The notes beneath the pieces were generated by a model. It searched no databases, was not told the DNA's origin, and saw nothing but the letters and a program-made list of their open reading frames with translations. The position numbers and the translations under genes are program-made. A DNA stretch of 64,000 nucleotides from Klebsiella pneumoniae. GTDB lineage: Bacteria > Pseudomonadota > Gammaproteobacteria > Eutrophobiales > Eutrophobiaceae. Position 1 is the stretch's first letter, and each line of letters starts with the position of its first letter. The stretch is from assembly GCA_945878555.1 (NCBI GenBank), contig CAMDWI010000005.1:120683-184682 (forward strand), written 5' to 3'. Shown piece after piece: positions 44,645-55,213 of the stretch.

Positions 44645-45139
44645 ATGGCGGATTTGACGCTGGAAGTGAATGGCAAGACCATGCCGGTAACTAACGTAGA
44701 CCCATCTACCCCGCTGTTGTGGGTATTGCGGGACCAGCTTGGTCTGGTCGGGACCAAGTTTGGCTGTGGTGGTGGATTTTGCGGGGCCTGTACAGTGCAA
44801 CTGGACGGCAAACCGATACGATCCTGCTCGGTCCCTGTTTCCTCGGCAACAGGCGGCCATATCACCACCATCGAAGGTCTGGCCACAGACAATGTTCTGC
44901 ATCCTCTGCAACAGGCCTGGATTGAACTCGACGTACCCCAGTGCGGCTATTGCCAGGCCGGCCAGCTCATGTCAGCGGCGGCCCTGCTGAGCAGCAAGCC
45001 CAACCCCACCGATGCGGACATCGATGATGCAATGAGCGGCAATATCTGTCGCTGTGCGACTTATACGCGTATACGCCAGGCCATCCATACGGCGGCAGGA
45101 AAACTTGCGGCGGCGACGGACAAGGGAGGTGTAGCATGA
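44645..45139 (+). CDS. Molybdenum hydroxylase [2Fe-2S] subunit (IorA-like)
   Basis: 164 residues from the ATG at 44645 (GGAGGG 7 nt before). [15 protein letters not shown] with CGC first cluster is preceded by TKFGC; the second cluster is in [11 protein letters not shown] and [12 protein letters not shown]. These bind two [2Fe-2S] clusters as in the isoquinoline 1-oxidoreductase/aldehyde dehydrogenase alpha subunit. The TGA overlaps the next ATG as ATGA, so the two subunits are coupled. Confidence 0.93.
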   Translation: MADLTLEVNGKTMPVTNVDPSTPLLWVLRDQLGLVGTKFGCGGGFCGACTVQLDGKPIRSCSVPVSSATGGHITTIEGLATDNVLHPLQQAWIELDVPQCGYCQAGQLMSAAALLSSKPNPTDADIDDAMSGNICRCATYTRIRQAIHTAAGKLAAATDKGGVA

Positions 45140-47385
45140 GCATGGAAACAGCACAGGACATCCTGAATCAGGCAGAATCAATTCACCTGCCGCTGGCGAT
45201 AGAGATCCGTGCGATTGATCGTCGCACCTTCCTCAAACTGACCGGTATTGCCGGGGGCGGTCTCATCCTCGGATTTTCATACAATGCCGGGGCGAATCCG
45301 GTGCCACCTGCCGGCGCGAATGAACTGGTACCCAACGGATTTGTGCGCATCGGTAGTGACGGCAAGATTACGCTGTACGCAAAGAACCCCGAGGTTGGAC
45401 AGGGTGTAAAGACCTCGTTACCGATGATGATCGCCGAAGAACTGGACGCCAACTGGGCCGATGTGCAGATCGAACAGGCCCCGATTAACGAGGCCTATTA
45501 CGGTCGTCAGTCTGCCGGTGGTTCACAGTCTACCCCGACCAGCTGGGACATCTGCCGCCAGGCCGGTGCTGTGGCGAGGTCGATGCTCGTCTCTGCCGCC
45601 GCCGCCGGGTGGAAAGTGCCGGTAAGCGAATGCACGACCGATGCGGGCAAGGTCATACACGCAGGCAGTGGTCGCAGCGCCAGTTATGGTGAACTGGCCG
45701 TCAATGCTGCCAAACTGCCTGTACCCGATCCGAAGACGATTACTCTGAAACAACGCAAGGACTATAAACTGCTGGGCAAGCGTATCAGCGGTGTCGACAA
45801 CAGCCGGATCGTGACCGGACAACCACTGTTTGGCATTGATACTGTCGTACCAGGCATGAAATATGCGGCGTTTGAAAAATGTCCGGCCACCGGTGGTAAA
45901 CCGGTCTCGTTTAATGTGGACGAGATCAAGTCACTGCCCGGTGTGACCGATGCATTTATCGTCGAAGGCAACGGCAATGTGCTTGAGTTGATGCCGGGCG
46001 TTGCCATCATCGCCAACTCCACCTGGGCCGCATTCAGCGCGAAGAAACAACTGAAGGTAAACTGGGACGAATCTGCGGCATCAAAAGACAGCTGGAGCGA
46101 GGCCACCCGCAAGGCAGAGGAGATTGCGAAGGGCAAGGGCAACGAGACGCTACTGAATACCGGTAATGTTGACGAGGCCTTTGAACAGGCCAGTGCCACC
46201 CATGCGGCCTATTATTCCTATCCGTTTATCCCCCATGCACCGCTGGAACCGCAAAACTGTACCGCCTGGGTCCACGACGGACGTGCAGAAATCTGGGCAC
46301 CCTCCCAGCGCCCGCAGCAGGGCCTGAGCAGTGTGGCCAAGGTAACAGGTTTGCCGGAAGAACAGGTGCTGGTGCACCAGATCCGCATCGGTGGTGGCTT
46401 TGGCCGACGGTTGATGAACGATTACATGTGTGAGGCGGCCGCCATTTCAAAACAGGCCGGCGTGCCGGTCAAGCTGATGTGGACCCGCGAAGACGATATG
46501 CTGCACGACTTCTACCGTGTGGGTGGTTTCCACTCTTTCCGCGGCGCGCTCGACAAGGCCGGCAAACTGTCGGCCTGGGAAGACCATTTCATCACTTTTT
46601 CCGATGACAAGGGCAAGCCGGTGTCCGGTGGCAATATCAGCGAGGAGGAGTTTCCCTTGCAGCTGATCAGTAACAGCCGTCTGACCCAGACGATGATGCC
46701 GTTGATGGTACCGACCGGGCCGTGGCGTGCGCCGCGCTCAAACAGTATTGCGTTTGCGGTGCAATGTTTTATTGATGAAATGGCAAAGACAGCGGGGCGT
46801 GATCATCTCGAATTTCTGCTTGAGATCATGGGTGATCCGCGCTGGCTCAAACCGGATGAAATCAATTCGATCAACACCGGTCGAGCTGCTGCGGTCATCC
46901 GCATGGCGGCAGAAAAGGCCGGCTGGGGCAAGGCGCTGCCCAAAGGTCGTGGACTCGGCCTCGCATTTCATTTCAGCCATGCCGGGCATGTGGCCGAGGT
47001 GGCCGATGTCAGTGTGGATGCGAACCGGAAGCTGACCGTACATAAAATCACGGTTGTGGCGGATGTGGGCCCGATCATCAATATGAGTGGCGCAGAAAAC
47101 CAGGCGCAGGGTTCTGTCATCGACGGACTCAGCACGGCGCTGGGTCTGGGCCTGACCATCGAAAACGGGCGTATCCAGGAGACTAACTTCCACCAGTATC
47201 CGCTGTTGCGTATGAAGCAGGCCCCTGAGGTTGCTGTGCATTTTATCGAGAGCGACTACAGGCCGACTGGTCTCGGCGAACCGGCATTGCCGCCGGCGGC
47301 ACCGGCGATCTGTAATGCGATCTATGCGGCGTGTGGGGTGCGGGTGCGTGAGCTGCCGTTGTCGAAGGCGGGGTTTACGATTTAA
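45136..47385 (+). CDS. Molybdenum hydroxylase large subunit (IorB-like), Tat exported
   Basis: 749 residues. A twin-arginine motif [19 protein letters not shown] sits about 30 residues in, after an acidic leader. Two aldehyde-oxidase-like halves follow: [61 protein letters not shown], and [38 protein letters not shown] and GPWRAPRSN suit molybdopterin cytosine dinucleotide binding. With the small subunit it oxidises an N-heterocycle or aldehyde at the membrane. No cytochrome c subunit is adjacent. A hairpin repeat follows 30 nt after the stop. Confidence 0.9.
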   Translation: MSMETAQDILNQAESIHLPLAIEIRAIDRRTFLKLTGIAGGGLILGFSYNAGANPVPPAGANELVPNGFVRIGSDGKITLYAKNPEVGQGVKTSLPMMIAEELDANWADVQIEQAPINEAYYGRQSAGGSQSTPTSWDICRQAGAVARSMLVSAAAAGWKVPVSECTTDAGKVIHAGSGRSASYGELAVNAAKLPVPDPKTITLKQRKDYKLLGKRISGVDNSRIVTGQPLFGIDTVVPGMKYAAFEKCPATGGKPVSFNVDEIKSLPGVTDAFIVEGNGNVLELMPGVAIIANSTWAAFSAKKQLKVNWDESAASKDSWSEATRKAEEIAKGKGNETLLNTGNVDEAFEQASATHAAYYSYPFIPHAPLEPQNCTAWVHDGRAEIWAPSQRPQQGLSSVAKVTGLPEEQVLVHQIRIGGGFGRRLMNDYMCEAAAISKQAGVPVKLMWTREDDMLHDFYRVGGFHSFRGALDKAGKLSAWEDHFITFSDDKGKPVSGGNISEEEFPLQLISNSRLTQTMMPLMVPTGPWRAPRSNSIAFAVQCFIDEMAKTAGRDHLEFLLEIMGDPRWLKPDEINSINTGRAAAVIRMAAEKAGWGKALPKGRGLGLAFHFSHAGHVAEVADVSVDANRKLTVHKITVVADVGPIINMSGAENQAQGSVIDGLSTALGLGLTIENGRIQETNFHQYPLLRMKQAPEVAVHFIESDYRPTGLGEPALPPAAPAICNAIYAACGVRVRELPLSKAGFTI

Positions 47386-47654
47386 CGGCGGATCGCTGCT
47401 AAACTGACGGTGTGTCTGGCAGGCTGGTATGGTCGTGTCAGACACGCCGTAAATACGTCCATGTAGGCTCGGGTGCCGCATCCATGCGGCACACGGTCTT
47501 CCACAACCATACCAGCCTGCCAGGTCCAGTAGTTACACCGGAAAAAAACAGACCTGTAGTCCCTTGGGAGCCACACTGGACTTCACATGTTTACGGTGGC
47601 GACTGTTGAGGCCACAGGCTAGAATAGGCCTTTATAACGATCCTTCGGAGTAGC
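47386..47654. other. Intergenic region holding repeat copy 2
   Basis: About 270 bases between iorB-like and mtnB genes. The first half is the conserved-core hairpin. The second half should hold the mtnB promoter; I see no clear operator. Confidence 0.5.
47416..47523 (+). repeat. Conserved-core 3'-UTR hairpin, copy 2
   Basis: Arms CTGGCAGGCTGGTATGGT (47416-47433) and its exact inverse at 47506-47523 bracket the core at 47442-47497. The core is identical to copy 3 over 56 bases and contains GTGCCGCAT-CC-ATGCGGCAC. It starts 30 nt after the molybdenum hydroxylase stop, sense to it. Confidence 0.88.
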
Positions 47655-48266
47655 ATGAAGAATAACTTTTCCACGATTGCGGCACAGCTGATAGACGCGG
47701 GGCGCGCACTGCATGCGCTCGGTATGGTACCGGCGACCAGTGGGAATTTTTCGGCATTGCTTGATGATGGCAATATTGCGATTACCGTGTCAGGTAAACA
47801 CAAGGGCAAACTGGTAGAGAGTGACATCATGGTGCTGCGCCCGGACGGTTCGGCGCTGGATGACCGGCGGCCCTCGGCGGAGACCGGTCTGCATTTGCAG
47901 TTGTATCGCCGCTTTCCCGAAGTTCGCGCGATTTTACATCCGCATAGCCAGGCGGCGACGATGATGGCCCATATGCCGCAGGATCGGATCGTGTTGAAAG
48001 GGTATGAACTGTTGAAGGCTTTTTCCGGGATCAGCACCCATCAGACCAGTATCAGTATTCCGGTATTTGATAATGACCAGGACATCGCACGTCTGGCTGC
48101 GGTGGTAGATGTCTGTATGGAGAGTAATACACCGGTTCATGCCTATATTATCCGGGGTCACGGCTTTTATTGCTGGGCAGACTCGGTGGAGGCGGCGCTG
48201 CGCCACTGTGAGGCGCTCGAATTTCTGTTGCAATGTGAATTCAAAACGACCGGATTTGTCCGGTAA
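47655..48266 (+). CDS. mtnB: Methylthioribulose-1-phosphate dehydratase
   Basis: 203 residues, class II aldolase/MtnB fold. VPATSGNFSALL, ITVSGKHKGKL, ILHPHSQAATMM (two metal His) and VHAYIIRGHGFYCWAD (third His) match MtnB of the methionine salvage pathway. It dehydrates methylthioribulose 1-phosphate. First of a tight mtnB-mtnD-mtnC run (12 and 10 nt gaps). GGAG lies before the ATG. Confidence 0.93.
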   Translation: MKNNFSTIAAQLIDAGRALHALGMVPATSGNFSALLDDGNIAITVSGKHKGKLVESDIMVLRPDGSALDDRRPSAETGLHLQLYRRFPEVRAILHPHSQAATMMAHMPQDRIVLKGYELLKAFSGISTHQTSISIPVFDNDQDIARLAAVVDVCMESNTPVHAYIIRGHGFYCWADSVEAALRHCEALEFLLQCEFKTTGFVR

Positions 48267-48278
48267 CCAGGAGGACCC

Positions 48279-48842
48279 ATGACGGTACTGAGTGTTTACA
48301 ATGATGATGCCAGCGGTACACCGGAACATATCCGGAATTTTGCCGATATAGCGGCACGTTTGCACAGTGCAGGTGTATTGATAGAGCGCTGGGAGGCCAG
48401 TCAGCCGTTAAGTGACAATGCGCAGTCCGAGGAGGTGCTCACTGCCTACAAGTCTTCCATCGACCGCCTGAATGCAAAGTATGGTTTCAAATCGATCGAT
48501 GTGGTTGCGCTGCGACCGGACAATCCGAAAAAAGATGACATGCGCAAGATGTTCCTGACCGAACATTTGCACCGCGATTTTGAAGTCCGGTTTTTCGTGG
48601 AAGGGCGCGGCCTGTTCTATTTACATATCGACGGCAAGGTCTACTGCGTTTTGTGTGAGAAGGAAGATCTGATCTCGGTTCCGGCCAATACCACGCACTG
48701 GTTTGACATGGGCACCGCTCCGGATTTCAAGGCCATACGCCTGTTTACGACGGATAATGGCTGGGTCGCCGAATTTACGGGCAGTGACATCTCGACAAGA
48801 TTTCCCACATTTGATGATTATCTGAAACTGGTCGCCGTCTGA
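48279..48842 (+). CDS. mtnD: Acireductone dioxygenase
   Basis: 187 residues, cupin. EHLHRDFEVRFFVEGRGLFYLHIDG gives the metal His/Glu set and NTTHWFDMGTAPDFKAIRLF the remaining His. The iron form makes 4-methylthio-2-oxobutanoate for methionine; the nickel form makes an off-pathway product. Sequence alone does not say which metal. AGGAGG lies before the ATG. Confidence 0.95.
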   Translation: MTVLSVYNDDASGTPEHIRNFADIAARLHSAGVLIERWEASQPLSDNAQSEEVLTAYKSSIDRLNAKYGFKSIDVVALRPDNPKKDDMRKMFLTEHLHRDFEVRFFVEGRGLFYLHIDGKVYCVLCEKEDLISVPANTTHWFDMGTAPDFKAIRLFTTDNGWVAEFTGSDISTRFPTFDDYLKLVAV

Positions 48843-48852
48843 GTAGCCAGCC

Positions 48853-49542
48853 ATGATCCGGGCGATAATTACTGATATTGAAGGAACTACTACCTCTGTC
48901 AGTTTTGTTTACGATGTGCTGTTCCCCTATGCACGTGAGCATATGGCGCAATTTATCAATGAACATCAGTCCGAAGAACCCGTGCGCACCCAGCTGGATC
49001 TGGTCAGCAAGGAAGTCGGTCGTCCACTGGATGTCAGTGAAGCGATAGCGCAACTGCTGGTCTGGATAGATGAAGACCGCAAGATCACACCGCTAAAATC
49101 ACTGCAAGGGTTGATATGGGAACATGGCTATCAGCAGGGCCACTTCAAGGGACATATCTACAAGGACGTCCCCCGCAATCTGCAGCAATGGTTCGAGCGC
49201 GGCATTGCGCTTTACGTCTATTCTTCCGGATCAGTACAGGCCCAGAAACTGCTGTTTGCCAACACCTGCGTTGGCGATCTGACCGGACTGTTTTCCGGAT
49301 ATTTTGATACGCGCACAGGCAACAAACGTGAACGCGGTTCCTACGAACGCATCGTTGCCCAGATCGGATTCAAACCGGACGAGGTGCTGTTCCTGTCGGA
49401 TATCGAACAGGAGCTTGAGGCCGCTGAACATGCCGGTATAAAAACACTGTTACTGATTCGTGGTGGCAACAAACAGGCAAGCAAATACGCCTCTGTGCGC
49501 AGTTTTGATGATATTGATCCAGACAGCGGCACAGTGAAGTGA
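48853..49542 (+). CDS. mtnC: Enolase-phosphatase E1
   Basis: 229 residues, HAD fold. IITDIEGTTTSVSFVYD has the nucleophile Asp and the family ITDIEGT motif; GLIWEHGYQQGHFKGHIYKDV, LYVYSSGSVQAQKLLF and VLFLSDIEQELEAAEHAGIKTLL are the other conserved stretches. It carries out the enolisation and dephosphorylation step of methionine salvage. Last gene of the mtn run here; mtnA, mtnK and a nucleosidase are not present. Confidence 0.95.
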   Translation: MIRAIITDIEGTTTSVSFVYDVLFPYAREHMAQFINEHQSEEPVRTQLDLVSKEVGRPLDVSEAIAQLLVWIDEDRKITPLKSLQGLIWEHGYQQGHFKGHIYKDVPRNLQQWFERGIALYVYSSGSVQAQKLLFANTCVGDLTGLFSGYFDTRTGNKRERGSYERIVAQIGFKPDEVLFLSDIEQELEAAEHAGIKTLLLIRGGNKQASKYASVRSFDDIDPDSGTVK

Positions 49543-49623
49543 ACCGCCACCTGCCACCAATACCTTGAACACATCCATAAAAGTGTGGAAAATCATCGAA
49601 TGAAGATCAGACCGGAGTGAGAC

Positions 49624-50034
49624 ATGAATAAAATCACAGGGCAGTCAGTAACGCAAGGCTTGCTGCCGGAATCTGTGCGTTATTCATTACCTCGGCTCTG
49701 TGCGCCACTGATACTGGCATTCAGCTTGTTGATACAGGATGTGGCAATCGCCGCGCCTTCCGGTAGCGACCTGCTGGAGGCGTGTACGCAATCAATGCGC
49801 GATGGTTTCGATTCGATGAAAGGCAAGCTCTGCACCTGGTATGTCACACCCTGTGACTGCAATATAGACAAGACGATCCCGATGGTCTGTTTACCGGAAT
49901 CTGTCAGCACGGAGACCCTGGCCGGCATCGTCATCAGCGGTTTGCAACAACGTCCCGAGCTGCAGCAACTGGATGCAACCCGTGCAGCGGCAGAGATACT
50001 GTCAGCACGATATTCCTGCCCGGCTACACAATAA
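49624..50034 (+). CDS. Exported Rap1a/Tai-like protein
   Basis: 136 residues with a hydrophobic signal around APLILAFSLLIQDVAIA. GSDLLEACTQS, CTWYVTPCDCN, MVCLPESVSTETLAGIVISGLQQRPELQQLDATRAAAEILSARYSCP match the Rap1a immunity-protein family (Tai), known for type VI effector self-protection. No T6SS effector is adjacent, so the role here may differ. GAGTGAGAC precedes the ATG. It is 26 bases before the DamX-like gene. Confidence 0.83.
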   Translation: MNKITGQSVTQGLLPESVRYSLPRLCAPLILAFSLLIQDVAIAAPSGSDLLEACTQSMRDGFDSMKGKLCTWYVTPCDCNIDKTIPMVCLPESVSTETLAGIVISGLQQRPELQQLDATRAAAEILSARYSCPATQ

Positions 50035-50060
50035 TTTCCACTGAGAACCCGGTAATAACA

Positions 50061-51701
50061 ATGACTGCAACGATAAAGTCCGGCTTTAACGACGACCGAT
50101 ATTATCTACGCTACAATCTGGAGCGTGACCCGTTCCCCGGGGCGCAGGACGATATTGTATACCTCACGCCAGAGATTAATTATCGAATCGAACGGGTACG
50201 TGAGGCCATCGCCGGGAGTCACAAGGTGATTATGGTGACATCCTCTCCCGGTGCAGGCAAGTCTGTGCTGGCCGAGTACCTGGAATCTGTTCCGGAAATC
50301 AACTGGAAGACAAGTCTGGTCCAGGCAGAAGCCGGAATGAGCAGCGAAAGTCTGGCCTTCAGCATCCTCAGCAAAGCATTGCCGGACAAGGCTGATAAAC
50401 CCGCATTGGCCATACCGATGCTGCATAAATATCTGGAATTGTCTTCACGGGCGGATTTTGTACCGGTCTTTATCGTAGATGATGCCGATAAGTTATCGCT
50501 GGAGACGCTGAAGTTTTTACTTGAACTGGCAACACTCCGCTACGCCGAGGCACGGTTTCGCATCGTGCTGTTTGCCGATGAATCACTGAACGACCGGCTG
50601 GATGACCCTGCACTTGATAATCTGGCGTCCGGGATGATTTTCAGCCTGCATCTGCCTTCGCTGTCGCGCGCACAAACGCGGGAGTATATTGATACACGCC
50701 TGAATGCGGCCGGTGAAATCAGCAATTACCCGTTTGACGAGGCCGGAGTGGATTATATCTATCGTATCTCTGGCGGACTGCCGGCGGGGATCAATCTGGC
50801 TGCCCGGGAGATCATGCAGATCATACCCGAGCCGGAGGCACCACCGACGAAAAATAACACTGCGAAAATTGCCGCAGGCGTCAGTCTGACAGCCGTGGCC
50901 GGCGTGTTGCTGTATTTACTGCTGGCGGTACAACCGGGCGTGGATCAACAGATACCCGCTGAAATAGCGACTACCGCAACGGAGCCAGAGGCGACCAGTA
51001 CACCCGAACCGGAAGTAGATAACACAGCCGCGACTGTTACCGATACCATACCGGAGGCGGAAAACTCAGAAGCCCCGGTTCCGGTAACTCCCGATCTGCC
51101 ACCGGCTCCGGCACCGATGGCGGAAGCGGAACCCGCTGAAACCATCATGGAACAGACCGAGACTCTCACCCCGGAGACAAGTGTATCCCCGGAGACAGCT
51201 GAAAGTACCGAAGAGACTCCTGAGCCAGTCGCCGTGGCCTCACCGCCTGAGGAACCGGCCGTGGTTAAGCCCGTTGTTGCACCGACACCGCCAGTGACGG
51301 TCAGTCCGGTCACGACCACCATCGCACCGCGTGATGAAGCGAATATTTATAATCTCGATACCATCCCGTCACAAGTAGTAGGTATACGCGGCAACAGCTG
51401 GTACCGCAGCCAGACCAGAACGGCGTACGTACTTCAATTAATCTCTGCCAGTACTATCGAAAACGTCATCGAACTACTGGAAAAGAACCCCGGAAATAAC
51501 GCCGAGCTGTCGGGCTATGTTAAATACACCCCGTCAGGCAAGCCACGCTACCTGCTGTTTTACGGTTTGTATCGTGACAAGGAAGAGGCTGCTGCGGCTG
51601 TAGCGAACCTGCCTGCAGGTCTGCAGGCGGTCAATCCCTGGCCGCGATCGATAGGTAATATTACGGACGAAATAGATACGGTGGTGTTACCACCACGCTA
51701 G
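50061..51701 (+). CDS. DamX-like AAA ATPase with SPOR domain
   Basis: 546 residues. The AAA/ExeA-type ATPase is N-terminal: Walker A VTSSPGAGKSVLAEYL (Lys67) and Walker B FIVDDADKLS (about 138-147). A membrane segment (about 274-293: GVSLTAVAGVLLYLLLAV) follows. A Glu/Pro/Thr-rich linker (300-430) leads to a SPOR domain at about 455-535 (TAYVLQLISASTIENVIELLEKNP, RYLLFYGLYRDKEEAAAAVANLP). SPOR binds denuded septal peptidoglycan, so it likely acts in cell division. E. coli DamX has no ATPase; this ExeA fusion is the architecture of many other gammaproteobacteria. Confidence 0.87.
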   Translation: MTATIKSGFNDDRYYLRYNLERDPFPGAQDDIVYLTPEINYRIERVREAIAGSHKVIMVTSSPGAGKSVLAEYLESVPEINWKTSLVQAEAGMSSESLAFSILSKALPDKADKPALAIPMLHKYLELSSRADFVPVFIVDDADKLSLETLKFLLELATLRYAEARFRIVLFADESLNDRLDDPALDNLASGMIFSLHLPSLSRAQTREYIDTRLNAAGEISNYPFDEAGVDYIYRISGGLPAGINLAAREIMQIIPEPEAPPTKNNTAKIAAGVSLTAVAGVLLYLLLAVQPGVDQQIPAEIATTATEPEATSTPEPEVDNTAATVTDTIPEAENSEAPVPVTPDLPPAPAPMAEAEPAETIMEQTETLTPETSVSPETAESTEETPEPVAVASPPEEPAVVKPVVAPTPPVTVSPVTTTIAPRDEANIYNLDTIPSQVVGIRGNSWYRSQTRTAYVLQLISASTIENVIELLEKNPGNNAELSGYVKYTPSGKPRYLLFYGLYRDKEEAAAAVANLPAGLQAVNPWPRSIGNITDEIDTVVLPPR

Positions 51702-51784
51702 GTAAGTGGTTCGAATTCTACTCAAGTCAGGTCTCAGCCGTCCGGGTATTCCAGACAGTAATTCAGGTAGTTCTGACAGTTGGA

Positions 51785-52015
51785 TTACTGGTAATGCCAG
51801 TGCTGATGCTCTTCTGACCAGACACGGTTAGTGTCACCTGGTTCAAAATTGCGTATGGAGCTGATCAGCAGAACCATACAGACCAGCAGGATTACTGCAC
51901 CAAAACCCACCATCAGCTTGAACTGCATTGTAGCCGCCGGTCCCTTGGCCAGACAGCATTGCTTGTATTTCTTGCCGCTGCCGCACGGACAGGGCTCGTT
52001 TCTACCAGTCTGCAT
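51785..52015 (-). CDS. SEC-C motif membrane protein
   Basis: 76 residues. [21 protein letters not shown] is a SEC-C zinc-binding motif (C-x-C-x8-C-C type). After it come a membrane segment ([19 protein letters not shown]) and a short tail ending [15 protein letters not shown] modules occur on SecA and on many unknown proteins; joining to one membrane span is odd. Function unknown. Confidence 0.75.
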   Translation of the reverse strand: MQTGRNEPCPCGSGKKYKQCCLAKGPAATMQFKLMVGFGAVILLVCMVLLISSIRNFEPGDTNRVWSEEHQHWHYQ

Positions 52016-52067
52016 CGTGATTCCCCCGCTTTCTGTTATGGCCGGATTATATCAGACATTTGGCCGG

Positions 52068-52655
52068 TTACCGCTGTTCAAGCGATTCAAGAAAGGCCAT
52101 CGCCTCCGGTATGTGTTTTTCAAAATGCTGGAAGGTGTGATCCCCACCCGCTTCGACTATCTGCCTGCATCCCTGGTACTTGCGTACCGACAGTTTGTAA
52201 TCCAGCACCTCGTCACCGGTCTGCACCATCAACAGATAATTCAGAGGTCGCCGGATCACAGGTACATCCACCGCGTTGTATCCGGCGATATGCTGTTGCT
52301 CCAGCCGGTACGTATCCTCAGTATGATAGTTTTTCAGGTGGACATTCAGGTAAGTCTGGTTGAACAAACCAAGGTCAACCACCGGATTGATCAACACGGC
52401 CCGTAAATCATATTTCTCCACCAGCCAGGTTGCCCAGAATCCTCCCAGCGAACTGCCTATCAGGTAGACCGGCCCCGGTAAAGCCTGCTCAACCAGTGAC
52501 TCCAGTGTGGTACGGGTCTGCTCCGGATAAGGCGTCAGCAACGGACAGAGATAACGAATCTGCGGACGGTTTTGTTGCAACCATTCTCCCATCTGCACTG
52601 CTTTCAATGAACGCGGGGAACTGAGAAACCCGTGTATATAAAGCAGTGCAGACAT
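52068..52655 (-). CDS. yqiA: YqiA-like alpha/beta esterase
   Basis: 195 residues from the ATG at 52655. MSALLYIHGFLSSPRSLKA, YLIGSSLGGFWATWLVEKY (nucleophile Ser in GSSLGG), LMVQTGDEVLDY (acid) and AGGDHTFQHFEKHI (His) give a complete triad in the YqiA family of small esterases. Its start is 5 bases from the stop of the TlpA-like gene, indicating one operon. Confidence 0.9.
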   Translation of the reverse strand: MSALLYIHGFLSSPRSLKAVQMGEWLQQNRPQIRYLCPLLTPYPEQTRTTLESLVEQALPGPVYLIGSSLGGFWATWLVEKYDLRAVLINPVVDLGLFNQTYLNVHLKNYHTEDTYRLEQQHIAGYNAVDVPVIRRPLNYLLMVQTGDEVLDYKLSVRKYQGCRQIVEAGGDHTFQHFEKHIPEAMAFLESLEQR

Positions 52656-52659
52656 ACTC

Positions 52660-53268
52660 TCAAGGCGCCGTTGCAGGTGCTGGCATACTGGCCTGCACGG
52701 CCTCGACCAGTTGCAGTTGGGCCTGTTCATAGCTCAGTTCGCCTGACCTGACCTTGCCTATATAAGACAGGATCACGTCAGCCTGTTCACGATGAATCTC
52801 CTCGACCTGCATCCAGAATACACGCCCCTGATGGTCCAGAAATATGGTGAACGGTAATACCAGCGGGTCACTGCTGAACAGGGCGGCCACCTGCTGGCCC
52901 TGATCCTCTTCAGCCAGCGTGGTATAACTCATCTTCATGGTCTGCAGATACTTGCTGACATTTTCCGCCGTATCGATCGCAATACCGAGGATCTGCACAT
53001 CCGCATCGTCGTAATCCGCATCTATCTCGTTAAACAGCGGTATTTCGCGTTTGCAGGGGATACACCAGGTCGCCCAGAAATTGATGATCAGCGCCTTGCC
53101 GTCCCATTCGGAAATAGAACGCGGCTTGCCCGCGAGATCCGGCAGCGTGAAGTCAGGACGACGCAGGTCATCCTGCTGTGCCGATACTGGCGTACCTGAC
53201 AGGCAGTACAGCATCGCCAGCACAGCGATGAAACATTTGACTGTCAGCCTGTCCTGAACCCTGCCCAT
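52660..53268 (-). CDS. Exported TlpA-like thioredoxin protein
   Basis: 202 residues from the ATG at 53268, with GGGAGG 8 nt before it; a longer reading frame upstream runs antisense into trxB and is not used. Signal peptide VKCFIAVLAMLYCLSGTPVSA. INFWATWCIPCKREIPLFNEI is the redox site and VLPFTIFLDHQGRVFW holds the cis-Pro. A C-terminal helix (SYEQAQLQLVEAV) extends the fold. It likely reduces periplasmic disulphides. It lies 16 nt after trxB, hinting at a shared reductant system, though they face different compartments. Confidence 0.88.
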   Translation of the reverse strand: MGRVQDRLTVKCFIAVLAMLYCLSGTPVSAQQDDLRRPDFTLPDLAGKPRSISEWDGKALIINFWATWCIPCKREIPLFNEIDADYDDADVQILGIAIDTAENVSKYLQTMKMSYTTLAEEDQGQQVAALFSSDPLVLPFTIFLDHQGRVFWMQVEEIHREQADVILSYIGKVRSGELSYEQAQLQLVEAVQASMPAPATAP

Positions 53269-53284
53269 GTTCACGCCTCCCGTC

Positions 53285-54458
<1,174 letters not shown>

Positions 54459-54491
54459 GCCACCCACTCCCCGAAGTCGACATCATGCGCA

Positions 54492-55190
54492 CTAATCTTT
54501 TAACTGCGACAGATTATCCAGATACACCAGCCCCGCCTGCTCCAGCCCCGGACGCATATTGTACATATCCAGACCCAGTATACCCTCCGCCAGCTTCTTG
54601 CGTTTACCTTCCTCGTTCTGCTCCCGCTTCCGCGCCTGCTCCAGCACGTTGACAGCCTGTTTACGCGGTACAACGACGACACCATCATCATCCGCCACAA
54701 TCACATCACCCGGCGTCACCAACTGCCCCGCACAAACGACCGGTACATTCACACAACCCAGAGTATTCTTCACCGTCCCCTTCGCCGACACCGCCCGCGA
54801 CCAGACCGGGAAACCCATCTGCTCCAGATCCATGATGTCACGCACGCCCGCGTCAATGACCAGACCACGCACACCACGCGCCATCGCCGAGGTCGCGAGC
54901 AGGTCACCAAACATACCGTCGGTATTGTCGGTCGTACAAGCCACCACGAGGATATCGCCCGGCTGACACAACTCGATGGCCACATGCACCATCCAGTTGT
55001 CACCCGGCTGGGCCAGCACCGTGACCGCACTGCCACCAATACGCGCATGCGGATACACCGGACGCATATAGGGCTTCAGATATCCGCTGCGGTCCTGTGA
55101 CTCGTGTACGGTGGCCACACCCAGCCTGCCCAGTTCGTTAACCACAGCCTCCTCGGCACGCTCAATATTTCGGACTGCAACGGGTTTCAT
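54492..55190 (-). CDS. ligK: 4-carboxy-4-hydroxy-2-oxoadipate aldolase (LigK, RraA family)
   Basis: 232 residues. [64 protein letters not shown] is the RraA/HMG-aldolase fold with the catalytic Arg/Asp in AGVRD. In this cluster the product is read as CHA aldolase, which yields pyruvate plus oxaloacetate, and often also decarboxylates oxaloacetate. Last gene of the lig operon; the conserved-core hairpin follows. Confidence 0.9.
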   Translation of the reverse strand: MKPVAVRNIERAEEAVVNELGRLGVATVHESQDRSGYLKPYMRPVYPHARIGGSAVTVLAQPGDNWMVHVAIELCQPGDILVVACTTDNTDGMFGDLLATSAMARGVRGLVIDAGVRDIMDLEQMGFPVWSRAVSAKGTVKNTLGCVNVPVVCAGQLVTPGDVIVADDDGVVVVPRKQAVNVLEQARKREQNEEGKRKKLAEGILGLDMYNMRPGLEQAGLVYLDNLSQLKD

Positions 55191-55213
55191 AAAGTTCTGC
55201 TCCTGGTTAGTTC

